Shown here: in pieces, positions 54,698 through 64,000 of the stretch
How positions within the stretch are numbered: the stretch's first letter is position 1
Layout of the letters: every line of letters begins with the position of its first letter
Assembly: GCF_963678975.1 (NCBI RefSeq)
Contig: NC_089280.1
Span: forward strand, 34,118,603-34,182,602
From: Dysidea avara
Taxonomy: Eukaryota > Porifera > Demospongiae > Dictyoceratida > Dysideidae
Reading direction: 5' to 3'
Length of the DNA: 64,000 nt
The notes under the pieces: generated by a model
What the model saw: only the letters and a program-made list of their open reading frames with translations
What the model was told of the DNA's origin: nothing
Database searches by the model: none
Program-made: the position numbers and the translations under genes

Positions 54698-55662
54698 TTA
54701 TATATCACTCTAGGCACATTCACCTGATAGGTGAAAACTCATCCTGTTCCTTTTATACATCAAGATAGTGGTTTTAATAACATGGGCTAATAGCTGTAAG
54801 AACATTATTCATATGTCATTATGCTTTACACACGCACCAGAAAAATTGCAATTGTAGGGTCGGATTTTTATTTAAAACCATTTTGTACTACATTAAGCCT
54901 ACTAACCTTGCTATTGGGACAATAAGTAAATTAATACATTAAGTTAAGTAGTTTGGACTATAGTTACTCACCTATTTAAATCTAGTTGTCTTCTTTGTGT
55001 TGTTCCATGGTCTGCTCAATGGCTGGCACGTGGTAGGTAGAAACACGCATCCATGCATTGCTCAAACGATTATTTTACTCGTCATTTGTCATTTAGTACC
55101 CGCCAACTAATCGAAACTTAGCAACTATTGGCCTAACCTGACCCATAATTATATACGCTCCGTGTCACTCAATATAACAAGTCAAAGTGTATCATATCTT
55201 TGAACTGGTTGGGCATCAAAACCATGAGCAAACCATGTTCCCATGATATTGCCCAGGCAATATCAAGATAATTTGCAAGTTAAACCCCAAGCAGCGCCTT
55301 TGAATGCCCACGCCATAGTGGTATACTTTCCTCTCATCATTGAATATGTTTAGAATATATAGTTTGCTTGCACTCCTTGGGATAGAATTTCCAATCGGCT
55401 TCCCATTCGCACGTCAGTTAGTTTATTGTCTCACGATGGATTTGGCCAAATAATTTGATATACGTGGTAACCTCTGCTACTGGAGTTCACTGAAAAAGTA
55501 AATACGGCGGTAGCTCTCGGCATCGCAGGAGATAGAGAAGCATGCCTTTACTTGGATCAGTAGCTACAGTACAAAACTACTGGTACAACAACAACGCTAG
55601 CTACCTATACACTTACTGCACTACTTAACTGATGAGTTGAAACCTTGTTGTTTATCCTTATG
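54698..55662. other. No gene seen
   Basis: No exon or repeat recognised. Confidence 0.45.
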
Positions 55663-55797
55663 TACCGTACAGTAAAAACTTTGGCAGAAAAAACTTTGGC
55701 TAATATTATTTCAATTGCCAAAGTTTTTTCTGCCAATTTTATCAACAGATGGGTTTTGTCACACTTTTTTACTGCCAAAGTTTTTTACTATACGGTA
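55663..55797. repeat. 135-bp foldback MITE
   Basis: Ends TACCGTACAGTAAAAACTTT and the complement form TTTTTTACTATACGGTA; the phrase CTTTGGCAGAAAA recurs in alternate orientation four times. No coding sequence. Confidence 0.8.
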
Positions 55798-55905
55798 GAT
55801 CCATTAATGAAAATTATAGGACATTCTATGTGCATTATATTATAAATGCTCAAAAAATGTTTGCTCTATTCGAGTACTGCTAAATATTAACAAAATTGAA
55901 AGCCA

Positions 55906-56590
55906 AATCAAGACACACAATAGTATGCTGTGTGGCCAAGTACAATCAGTGCAAGTGTACTACAGCTCAATATTGCCTGAAGAGAAAGTAACCATTTTGC
56001 TGTGAAAATTTCCTCAGGGTAAGGCACTTCCTGTTTTAAATTTGAGTTGAATCCACCCAGCCATCATTGAAATATACGCTTTTAAAGTTTGTCTTATTTT
56101 CTTCATATTTTCTGCTTGATTGTCTTACTTTTTTTGCACACTTTAGACAAATTGCAATAGCCCACATGTGCTTTAGTCAATTTAGTTCAACTTTGGAGGG
56201 CAGAAATAACATAAAGCAGCATATTTGCAGCCCAAGTTTCATATTTAGATCAGATAAAGAACAAGGGAGGTATATATGCGCAATGTTTGAAATATTCTAA
56301 AACAATTTGTTGTCACACCTACAGGATAATCCGCTTGACTAAACAATTTGAAAGTCGGTTTGTAAATGAATTAACTAATCCTTTGAAAGTACTGAGAGTA
56401 TTAGCTAAGGATATATAAAGTAAAAACCAGACATGTGAAACAAGCACTATTGAGATTCTCTAACAGAACAGTCACCAAGAAGTAAAAAATATATATTGGG
56501 TATCCAATGTTCAAATTAGGGATCTCCACACCTATATACCTAAAAACCTTTACCACTTTGCCAATGTTGTCAGTTACTCACCTAAATTAA
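55906..56590 (-). repeat. tRNA-headed element, copy K (reversed, decayed)
   Basis: Minus strand: decayed head at about 56585-56512, motif M at 56472-56453 (TTCTCTAACAGAACAGTCAC on the plus strand), decayed R, and a hairpin-region remnant AAGACACACAATAGTATGCT at about 55911. The B box is no longer intact. Confidence 0.55.
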
Positions 56591-56935
56591 TTACAAATGA
56601 AAATTCTGATTTCTACACCAGAATAATGGAGTTATATAATTCCATAGATCTATCGGTGGAAATTCTAGAAAATTTTATGTGTGTTGTATTTAAAGTGCTC
56701 AGAAGAAAGTGTAGAGTGCTACAAAAGTATTAACAATTAGTAAAAAGGTATACACAACAATTATGCGATAGAGGTGCTCTAGTAGAGCAGTTGTTAGATA
56801 GTGGGATTTGTTGTCACGCCTACCAGCTAAACCACTTATGCAAACTAGTTGAATTTAATTTTCTTGCACATGTCAGGTAACTATCAAGGTACAAACCTTC
56901 AGTAATGTAATGGAAATCTGTTTAAATATCAATTG
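56591..56935. other. Decayed repeat pieces, no gene
   Basis: Contains a degraded motif M (GTGCTCTAGTAGAGCAGTTG at about 56773) and an R-like phrase (TTGTCACGCCTACCAG) but no ordered element. Confidence 0.4.
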
Positions 56936-56939
56936 ATGC

Positions 56940-57130
56940 AAAAGCCAACCATATATACATATTTATATTATATATAACTTTCACTCCTCAGATTAAAGGA
57001 AAAATATCACATTGCACTGGTTCAATAATGTTAATGAGATATATGCACTGTAAACAGTGCATATATCTTGTTAACTCAAGATATTGCAGTTAGGTGTGCG
57101 TATATCACATTAACTCATTCCAAGAAATCC
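56940..57130. repeat. Palindromic repeat with AACGAGATATATGCACTG-type core, copy 1
   Basis: GAGATATATGCACTGT is followed by ACAGTGCATATATCTTG, and the outer phrase CACTCCTCAGATTAAAGGAA lies on the left. The inverse arrangement is at 61790-61945. Confidence 0.65.
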
Positions 57131-57309
57131 TCAGATTTCTTTGATGTCTTTTGTTGCCATCCTTTTGTGCCATTACATAGTCACACATTTTGAGATTAAT
57201 TGTGGGATTAAGTTTCTTTTTACTCTTGTGAAAGAGCACCCCTTTGACTGAAATGGAGCTGTTCTAATACAGGCGAACTCTATAATCAAACAGTACGCTA
57301 GTACAGTAC

Positions 57310-58075
57310 GGTAGTACTGTTTAAGTAAGGATCCCCCCAAAGTGATACACACCACCTATAATGCCACTTTTAACAATTATTTGACATCTTACGTGATGAA
57401 AATCACCTTTGCAGAATAATATTAGTCCATCTAACATCAAATACAGCATTGATAACAAGAAAACACTCAAGGTGGCCTGATATACCTTCCTGTCTGCCTG
57501 CTTGACCACAGTCACAAGGCTAGAAGCCAAATGAATCAGTGCACGGCGAGGCGCACGGCCACCATTTTACACCACAGCAACAAATCCACTGGTGGTATGT
57601 ACCTTTTGTTTGTATTTCCAATAATTTCCTGCCTTCTGCACTTTGCCATTACTTTATCTTCAATTAAATGGTTTTCTTCTTCATGGAAACTATACTAAGG
57701 CATTAATTTTTTGTATTGACGCTTTCCTTGAAGAAGTATATTTATACGCCACAAAACTATTTGAGGCACTAAATGGACTGTAGCAGCTAAAATATGCTTT
57801 TAAAATAATTACCATGCCCTCAGAACACGCCATGACGATGATCTAGCCCCATAGGAAACAAGGCATTGTACCATGCCCATTAGCCTGATCTGCTGCATAG
57901 CAGAATGGTGAGATCAAGGTACTCTAGTACAGCAGTCACAGCCACACATGTATGATTGTTATAACATGGCAATGTAGGGGTTTTCCCACTAAGCTATGCT
58001 ATAATACCATTATTCGTCTCTTGTTTTACTGTGTTTTATTGCTTTGATCTCTACTTCATTTTTAAATTAACATGT
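57310..58075 (+). repeat. CE2 composite repeat, copy iii (R3-M-half FB3)
   Basis: R3 from GGATCCCCCCAAAGTGATAC (57330) to about 57740, reversed degraded motif M (CAAGGTACTCTAGTACAGCA at about 57916), then one FB3 arm (about 57951-58075, ending CTACTTCATTTTTAAATTAA). Same order as copy i. Confidence 0.7.
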
Positions 58076-58145
58076 AATGTGTGCTAAATAGATGAAGCCA
58101 TTAGTTTTAAAGTGGTGGTATTTATGCGTGATTGTACTTTTTATA

Positions 58146-58630
58146 CATGGCTATAATTTATGACCAGATCTGCAAAAAACTGAGCATAATGGCACATTTT
58201 TCAAACTCTTTATCATTGAAAATTTATAATCTACTTAGCCAAGTGTATGCTCTGGCCAAAATTCCACCTTGTATGCCAACACATTTTGAAATTACAGCCC
58301 TATAAAGTAGTAACAACAGGATCGATGTGTACAGCAAGTATTGAGAAAATAAATTACAGGTGCTTACAAAAACAGCTGTATCTTACGAATGCAATGAAGT
58401 ATAGAGTTGCAACTTACACCATTGTGTTCACCTTGAATAAGGGAGTCCATTACTGGTTAAGTTATCACCTTTCGTCACTACATACAGAAACGAAATCAGT
58501 GAAGAAAGATAGAACATGTACAGTCGCTTTGACGTGATGTAAATAAATTCCCATAACTTGTGTATTCTTTAGTCTACTGCAACGAAAAACAAAGATTCTC
58601 AAACTCCCCTTGAGTAGGCGAATAAGATGA
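58146..58630 (-). mobile_element. TATGTGAC-ended element, copy 3 (partial)
   Basis: Left end TTATGACCAGATCTGCAAAA matches the terminal repeat of 43906-44554 and the interior matches it in reverse (GTACAGCAAGTATTGAGAAA, CAGCTGTATCTTACG). The far end is unclear. Confidence 0.6.
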
Positions 58631-58639
58631 TAATCAGCT

Positions 58640-59540
58640 TAAACCGATATATATCATAGCGGTGGCCGATATAGCAATTTTATACAATATCGAAAAAACC
58701 GATAAAATATTATAACACCAATTTGATATACCGATATATGCATGAGTGCATTTGGAAAAAATTTATTCGTATAATTTGAAATATAATTTTGTAAGGTCAT
58801 GGCAAAAAAACATGTCAAAAAAGAGGAGTGTGATTTGGGACTACTTTTTTATTTGCCCAGAAGATGAAAGAAGCACTATATTAACACTTGTGAAGAACCT
58901 GTAAGCCAAGGTGGAGTGAACGTGAAAAATTTTAATACAAGTAATCTACGATGCCATTTGAAACAAGAACACTGTGTAAAGCTTGACACACTGGAAGTAA
59001 AAGAAGCTGAGAGAAATGACCAGAGGGAGGCAGAAAAGGACACGAAACAGAGAAAGGCTGATGTGCGGCAGCTCACGCTGGCCGAAGTGAATGAAAACAA
59101 AGACTCATATGAGGACATACGACCATCCACAACTTACACAAGAAAATAACGAATTGGATTGCATAAATGATGGCCCTCGACTCGCAGCCCTTTTCTATTG
59201 TTGAGGATGCTGGCCTTCTTCGATTATTAGCGAATGTATACCCTAGATATGTCATGCCATCTAGAAAGTACTTTTCAGAAAAATTATACCTAACATTTTT
59301 TCTACTATAAAAACAAAGTTTCACGAAGAGATTCATTCTTATGTAATTCTGATTGTTGTTTAAATTGTACAACTAGTTGTCTCCAGCTCAGCAGTACCTA
59401 TAACAAAAAAATATGATACTGTTAAACACAACATAAGTTTATATCGGTGTATTGTATCAGTATCATGTCAGTTTTAAATTATACATATATTGAATCGGTA
59501 TCGAATCGGTTTAATTTTCTTGTATCGGTACAGCTCTAGT
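58640..59540 (+). pseudogene. hAT element relic with BED finger and transposase start
   Basis: The flanks carry CCGATATA/TATCGG-type sequence common near hAT ends (TTGAATCGGTATCGAATCGG on the right). Around 58820-59150 a broken frame reads KRSVIWDYFF then NTSNLRCHLKQEHC, a BED-type zinc finger missing its clear Cys pair. At about 59168-59290 another frame reads ALDSQPFSIVEDAGLLRLLA and MPSRKYFSE, the start of a ZBED/hAT transposase. Stops and the absence of the catalytic region show an internally deleted, dead copy. Confidence 0.7.
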
Positions 59541-59930
59541 TTGCTTCATCAAAGTGAAGCTGCAGTATTTCAAGTATACACAGGTGGTCACTAAGACAAG
59601 CTCCAATAGTGTACTATATATAATATAACTTGGTGTGTAATTTCAAAACTTTATGATGTAGTGAAAATAATGAACTTTTAGCTCTTATAGTGATTGTAAC
59701 TTTAGACTGTAGACTTTCTTAAAGCATCAATGTGCTCTGCAGAGCCAAAGCATTAATTTGGTACCATGGCTGTGGATTTTGAATCATTTATAAATGAGAT
59801 GGAGAAAAAGACTGACAATTTTGAGTATAGTGTGTGAAGGTAAAGGGAATTTACACAATGAAAAATCTTGTTTCAAAAAGGTAGCACAGAGCTACATATG
59901 TGTGAAAATCATGTTCCCTGTACATGGTGA
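59541..59930. other. No gene seen
   Basis: No supported exon or repeat. Confidence 0.5.
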
Positions 59931-59973
59931 ATACTCTAATAGGGTGACTGCACTATTAGAGTATCTCGATCAC
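59931..59973 (+). repeat. Doubled motif M
   Basis: ACTCTAATAGGGTGACTG then CACTATTAGAGTATCTCGAT, followed by CACACTTGCT as at the start of R, but R is absent and FB1 copy D begins 45 bp later. Confidence 0.75.
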
Positions 59974-60018
59974 ACACTTGCTTCAAAGTTTGAGATGCAC
60001 CATTGCCCCCCTCCCCTA

Positions 60019-60500
60019 CCCAAAACAGCCAAGCTGTAAAAAAGAGTGCGGCCCTCAAAAAGGCTATGGTGAAAAAAGATGTGAAATCCAAGGTGGCGGC
60101 CAAGAAACAGCTGTGATGGTAGGTTAATGGTAAAAATTTTAATAACGACAATTCAGGTGAATTTTGTGCCCAAGCGGCACCAAAATTCACCTGAATTGTT
60201 GTTATTAAAAGTTTTACCATTAACCTACCATCACAGCCGTTTCTTGGCTGCCACCTTGGATTTCACATCTTTTTTCACCATAGCCTTTTTGAGGGCCACA
60301 CCCTTTTTTTACAGCTTGGCTGTTTTGGATTAGATTTCACTTCTTTTTGTATTTATATACCCCAAAGCTGGCCTATGGCCAGCTTTGGGGCTTTTTTAAC
60401 CTATCTTTTTTTTTCTTTTCCACAGGAAGAAGAAAAGATGAAACAGATGAATACTTTCAATATTTCTGATTTTATCAATAAATGTACAAATTATATATAT
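60019..60500 (+). repeat. CE1 copy D, left part: FB1 and linker
   Basis: FB1 palindrome 60019-60333, then linker with hairpin CCCCAAAGCTGGCC/GGCCAGCTTTGGGG (60360-60390) and a (TA)n run. At the (TA)n run the element is interrupted by three repeats (60508-61945) and resumes with SAT at about 61960. Confidence 0.85.
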
Positions 60501-60507
60501 ATATGTA

Positions 60508-60610
60508 ATAGTTATACCATGGGCAAGAGTACTTTGCCTGATATATACACACAAGCCCGAGGGTGAGTGCGTATATACAGGCAAAGCACGAGCGCCCATG
60601 GTATAACTAA
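60508..60610. repeat. 103-bp inverted-repeat MITE
   Basis: Ends TAGTTATACCATGGGC and GCCCATGGTATAACTA; the inside has TTTGCCTG with TATATACA mirrored. Flanked by TA-rich sequence. Confidence 0.75.
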
Positions 60611-60660
60611 TATGTTCTACTTTAGCATGTAGACTCACCTAATTGGCAAAATCTTTAGTT

Positions 60661-61755
60661 GCTATACCCTTCTCTTATATAGGGAACCAAGTAAGCTGTG
60701 ATTGTGGGATTACATTTTGCCAAACAAACTGGGATTGTGGGGTTCAATTTTAATACATCAAACCAAGAGTTAATAATAGTAGGGAGGGAGAGTGTCTAAC
60801 ACTCAATAGGCCTGTATAAAATGAGCGCGTAGAGCACCCCGCTTATTATCGTATACCTTTGTAATTTCCTATAGTGTTGATGACTGCAATAAACACGTTA
60901 TGTCACATTTTGTATGGCCTTGCAAAATCGATAGTTGGTGAGAAAGCAGTGATGCGAAGGTGGCTAATCCAGTGAGTGATGGGAGAACCAGAGAGAAATC
61001 GTTCATAACTTTCATCTGGCGCTTTTTCTTAGGTTGGGATTCTCCAGGCTGTGTTTCATCGGCGCCGCTTCTTTTCCTTGCCATTGCTTTCGTTTGACAC
61101 TTCTTGGTTACTTCCGGCTCATCACTCCTTGACTGACGCCTCTTCTTGGGCGTTACCTCGGGACGTGGCTGAACGGTAGATTCGTGATGCAATTCTACCT
61201 GTGCTTCCGAGCGTGCTTCATCTCCGCTTTTCCTCATTGATCTTCTCTGACGCTTCTTCTTGCTAGGCTGAACTGTTTCTGCTTCAATTTCGGCCAGTAC
61301 CGAGGGCTGTTCATCACAAATCGACATGTTTGATTGCACACGCTACCTCGCACGTTGCTCACGAGACTGATTCGTGAACAGCTAGTAGTATCGATAACTT
61401 CCTTCTGCGGCGTGCCTCATTTCACATCTCCCTTCATGCAATCAACATGTCTGGCCAAGAAGCCAGATTGTCTTACGCGCTCATTTTATACAGGCCTATT
61501 GAGCGTTAGACACTCTCCCTCCCTACTATTATTAACTCTTGATCAAACTGTAGTTTGATTTTATTATTGCTAATACAGCAATTTTAAGAGACTAGTGTTA
61601 ATAATGTTACTTTAATTGCTACATTTACAAAAGTAAAAAACAAACTACTGCTAATGTATTAAAATTGAATCCAACAATCACAGGTTGTTTGGCAGAATTC
61701 AATCCCACAATCACAGCTTGCTCGATTACTTATATAAGAGAAGAGGATAACAGTA
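60661..61755 (-). mobile_element. 1.1-kb long-inverted-repeat element with ORF
   Basis: Left arm 60661-60824 (CTCTTATATAGGGAACCAAG, GCTGTGATTGTGGGATTACA, TTGCCAAACAAACTGGGATT, CCAAGAGTTAATAATAGTAG, TGTCTAACACTCAATAGGCC, AAAATGAGCGCG) is the reverse complement of 61473-61755, apart from an extra ~95 bp in the right arm (about 61560-61655). The arms flank a visibly more GC-rich interior holding a minus-strand ORF. Superfamily unknown. Confidence 0.75.
60869..61339 (-). CDS. Lys/Arg-rich hypothetical protein, 156 codons
   Basis: Not recognised. The ORF starts MQSNMSICDEQPSVLAEIEA and is very basic in its first two thirds, with three related cores (PSKKKRQRRS, TPKKRRQSRS, QPKKKRQMK) spaced by acidic/Glu-Gln stretches, like nuclear-localisation or DNA-binding tails. 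The last ~45 residues are hydrophobic/neutral (LVLPSLTGLATFASLLSH). The base composition is clearly richer in G and C than the surroundings. It lies exactly in the interior of the inverted-repeat element, so it may be element-encoded or captured host exon(s); a donor site within the 3' part could make it a first exon. A chance ORF is possible but less likely given length and composition. Confidence 0.5.
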   Translation of the reverse strand: MQSNMSICDEQPSVLAEIEAETVQPSKKKRQRRSMRKSGDEARSEAQVELHHESTVQPRPEVTPKKRRQSRSDEPEVTKKCQTKAMARKRSGADETQPGESQPKKKRQMKVMNDFSLVLPSLTGLATFASLLSHQLSILQGHTKCDITCLLQSSTL

Positions 61756-61789
61756 AAACATCAAAGAAAACTGATGATTTCTGGATATA

Positions 61790-61945
61790 GTGTGCACACC
61801 TATTAGGTATGCAATGTCTCGAGTTAACGAGATATATGCAGTGCGTATATCTCGTTAACATTTTGAGTCAGTGCAATATGTGATATATATGCACTGGCTT
61901 TCCTTTGATCTGAGGTGTGAAAGTGGTACATATATATATATATAT
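61790..61945. repeat. Palindromic repeat, copy 2
   Basis: GTTAACGAGATATATGCAGT with GCGTATATCTCGTTAAC, then CCTTTGATCTGAGGTGTGAA and a (TA)n run: the inverse of the repeat at 56940-57130. Confidence 0.65.
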
Positions 61946-61959
61946 ATAATGCATATATT

Positions 61960-62486
61960 TATTACAGAACTCTACATGGTGGTTTCTTTGTAACTGAACA
62001 CTCCACAAGGTGAGTCCTTCTAGCTGATCTCTCTACAGGGTGAATTGTTTGTAACTGAACTATCTACAAGGTAACTTCTTCTAGCTGATCTCTCTACAGG
62101 ATGATTTGTTTGTAACTGAACTCTCTACAAGGTAACTTCTTCTAGCTAATGTCTCTACAGGGTCACTAGTTAGTAGCTGAACTCTCTACAGGTGATTTTT
62201 TTACAGCTGAACTCTCTACATGATGGTTTATTTGTAGCTGAACTCTGTACATGGTAATTTCTTCTAGCTGATTCCTCTACAGGGTGATTTGTTTGTAGCT
62301 GAACTCTCTACATGGTGGTTTCTTTGTAGCTGAACTCTCTACAAGGTGAGTTCTTCTAGCTGAACTACGTAGTTGAACTCCCTACAAGGTAGCTTCTTCT
62401 AGATGATCTCTCTACAGGGTGAATTGTTTGTAGCTTATCTCTATACAGGTTACTAGTTTCTAGCTGATCTGTTGAATTCTTTTCAG
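61960..62486 (+). repeat. SAT array of CE1 copy D
   Basis: ~17 forward monomers (GTAGCTGAACTCTCTACATGG, CTAGCTGATCTCTCTACAGGG), starting after the (TA)n run that matches the one before SAT in copy A. Confidence 0.9.
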
Positions 62487-63305
62487 GGTGACTGCTCTAT
62501 TAGAGTATCTCGATCTTACACTTGCTACACCAAGTTTGATTTCATGTTATAACTCCGTGGCTTCAAGTCTGATTCTTCTACACCATTGAAGATCCTTTCT
62601 AAGATGATTACTCCATCTGTACAGCGAATTTCAAAGCATTATCCCAAGCGGTTTTTCTGGAACGTAGTGGTTTTTTTTATTAGTTAATCTCGATTGTGTA
62701 ATTGTTACACACTGTTGGTTTTTTCGTTGTATCTTCCTGGTTTTTAGCTCATTTCTTTCAAACCACAAAAGGTTTAAGGTTCAGTAGTTAACCTATTCAC
62801 CCACCGATTTTCAGCTTCTTCCCATATGCAGTTTATCCTGTAGGCATGACAACATATTGGTGTTATTTTTTTGTGAATAATCGCTAATAACCCTTTGCCT
62901 GTTTACCGTATTCCAGCCAAAGTTGGTACAGAGATGTGCCTTTATACCCCCCTTCTGTGTGCCAAATATCAAGGCAATCGGATATTGCGTTTGCGTTTTA
63001 TAGCGGTTATTGTAAGTGTGCGAAAAGAGGAAGAAAAATAAGAAGAGGAAGAAGAAAAAAAAACGAAGAAACTAAGCCAATTTTTGAAGTCACATATCTC
63101 GGGAACGCTTGAAGCAGTTTCACTCAAATTGGAATGTGGAGTACTGAAGTTGGAGGGAGTGTCCACAACAAAAATAGTCTTGTTTCATCAAGGCAGCACA
63201 GAGCTACGGAGGTGCGAAAATTGCGTTTTCTTTCTTCCTGTCAATATACTCACGGGTGTTGCGCGCTAGCTTCTTGGGCCGCACGACACACTACCGTGTG
63301 TCTTT
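62487..63305 (+). repeat. Motif M plus R module, copy D
   Basis: M (GTGACTG, CTCTATTAGAGTATCTCGAT) at 62487-62516, then a diverged but full-length R ending with the hairpin GACACACTACCGTGTGTC at 63285-63302 followed by TTTAT. Completes CE1 copy D. Confidence 0.85.
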
Positions 63306-63523
63306 ATTTTGTCCCCTCTTAAGTCATTTCCTAAATACAGGCCTGCACATAGTTGGTTTTTGCATCATAACTCAGTGATTTTAAATCTGATTCATCTAAA
63401 TCAGTGAAGGACTTTTCTACAATGATCATTCTACCCCCACACTAGTTTTGACTAACTCATTTAAGTGCCTGGTAGGCATGGAAGTGATTGTTGTTTTTTT
63501 TACCAGCAAAAACTCTGTCACGT
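63306..63523. other. R-like remnant, no gene
   Basis: Phrases such as TTTTTGCATCATAACTCAGTG and GCCTGGTAGGCATGGAAG resemble the first part of R, so a decayed second R copy may follow directly. Confidence 0.4.
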
Positions 63524-64000
63524 ACAGAGTTGGGGGTAACTAGTTACTTTTGTAACTAAGTTACATAACTGATTACTTTTAAAGTAACTAGTAATATAAC
63601 TAGTTATTTACTTTGTAACTAGTAACTTGGAACTAGGAGTAATTGTCTGAAAAGTAATTAAGTTGCAATAGTGACTAATTACAATAGTTACATTGTAACT
63701 ATAACTAATTGTGCTTTAAAAACAAGAGCACTTCAATTTTTGTGCCATAAATGCTACAGCCACATTAAGTAGACAGATTCTGTGTACTGTTCTCTATGAT
63801 TCAGCTTGAGTAACAGATGTAGCAATAATTAAAACTGCCTTGAAATAGCAACAGAATTGTTATTTTAAGTGCACGTATGTATTGCATCCCTTAGTGATGC
63901 ATTTCTGAGCAGAATTCATTTTACAAAAGCAAAAAACAAGTAATAATTTATACTACGAAAGTAACTAGTAACTAGAGTACTTAGTTACCTTTTGAAAAGT
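63524..64000 (+). repeat. GTAACTAGTTAC-rich element, probable hAT end, runs off the window
   Basis: Starts CAGAGTTGGGGGTAACTAGT, a hAT-style terminus (CAG...TGGG), followed by many TAACTAGTTAC/AGTTAC units; similar sequence returns at 63960-64000. The far end is outside the window, so target duplication and length cannot be checked. Confidence 0.5.

Overview
The window is animal nuclear DNA: AT-rich, with short introns in canonical GT-AG genes and a very heavy load of repeats. The intron style, a receptor tyrosine phosphatase with Ig domains, a Calx-beta gene and the mix of MULE, hAT, CR1-like and foldback elements point to an early-branching invertebrate. A sponge is my best guess, but the sequence does not prove it. 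Only two host genes can be supported. One is a receptor-type protein tyrosine phosphatase (RPTP, + strand, 21 exons at 22174-33278, 5' end not found). The other is the start of a secreted or membrane Calx-beta protein (+ strand, signal-peptide exon at 41169, Calx-beta exons at 48918-49366, continuing past the visible exons). A decayed partial copy of the RPTP lies just downstream of it (35225-38428).

Layout. 1-10193: no host gene; inverted repeats, a foldback element, a 4.8-kb array of ~31-bp satellite with an exact 758-bp higher-order period, and dispersed repeat modules. 10194-16313: a complete 6,120-bp MULE-type DNA transposon with ~60-bp G-rich terminal inverted repeats and an 8-bp target duplication; its minus-strand gene encodes a transposase with SWIM zinc finger, a PHD finger and a ubiquitin-protease-like C terminus. 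16314-22079: more repeat modules, interrupted by a 5'-truncated CR1-like LINE. 22174-33278: the RPTP; its last large intron (5.9 kb) splits the catalytic loop of the second phosphatase domain and is packed with repeats. 33279-41168: pseudogene copy and dispersed repeats. 41169-49366: Calx-beta gene, whose 7.7-kb first intron holds a hAT relic broken by three later insertions. 49367-64000: almost entirely repeats, including a 1.1-kb inverted-repeat element around a 156-codon lysine/arginine-rich ORF.

The most unusual signal is modular. Local labels used here: FB1 = ~325-bp foldback; SAT = ~31-bp satellite; M = a ~28-bp motif containing TTCTATTAGAGTATCTCGAT; R = ~650-800-bp core ending in the hairpin GACACACTACCGTGTGTC. 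They recur in fixed order as composite CE1 (FB1-linker-SAT-M-R-hairpin; two near-complete, two truncated and two reversed partial copies). The right half M-R-hairpin also occurs behind a tRNA-like head (three copies, SINE-like). M occurs again in a second composite, CE2 (FB3-M-R3; three copies). One short motif therefore links three repeat families. CE1 resembles non-autonomous Helitron-like elements that carry central tandem repeats and a 3' hairpin, but this is inference.

Exon boundaries were read by eye from splice sites and frame. In the RPTP all 21 exons join into one frame of 1,024 residues plus stop. Homology statements rest on motif recognition, not on searches.
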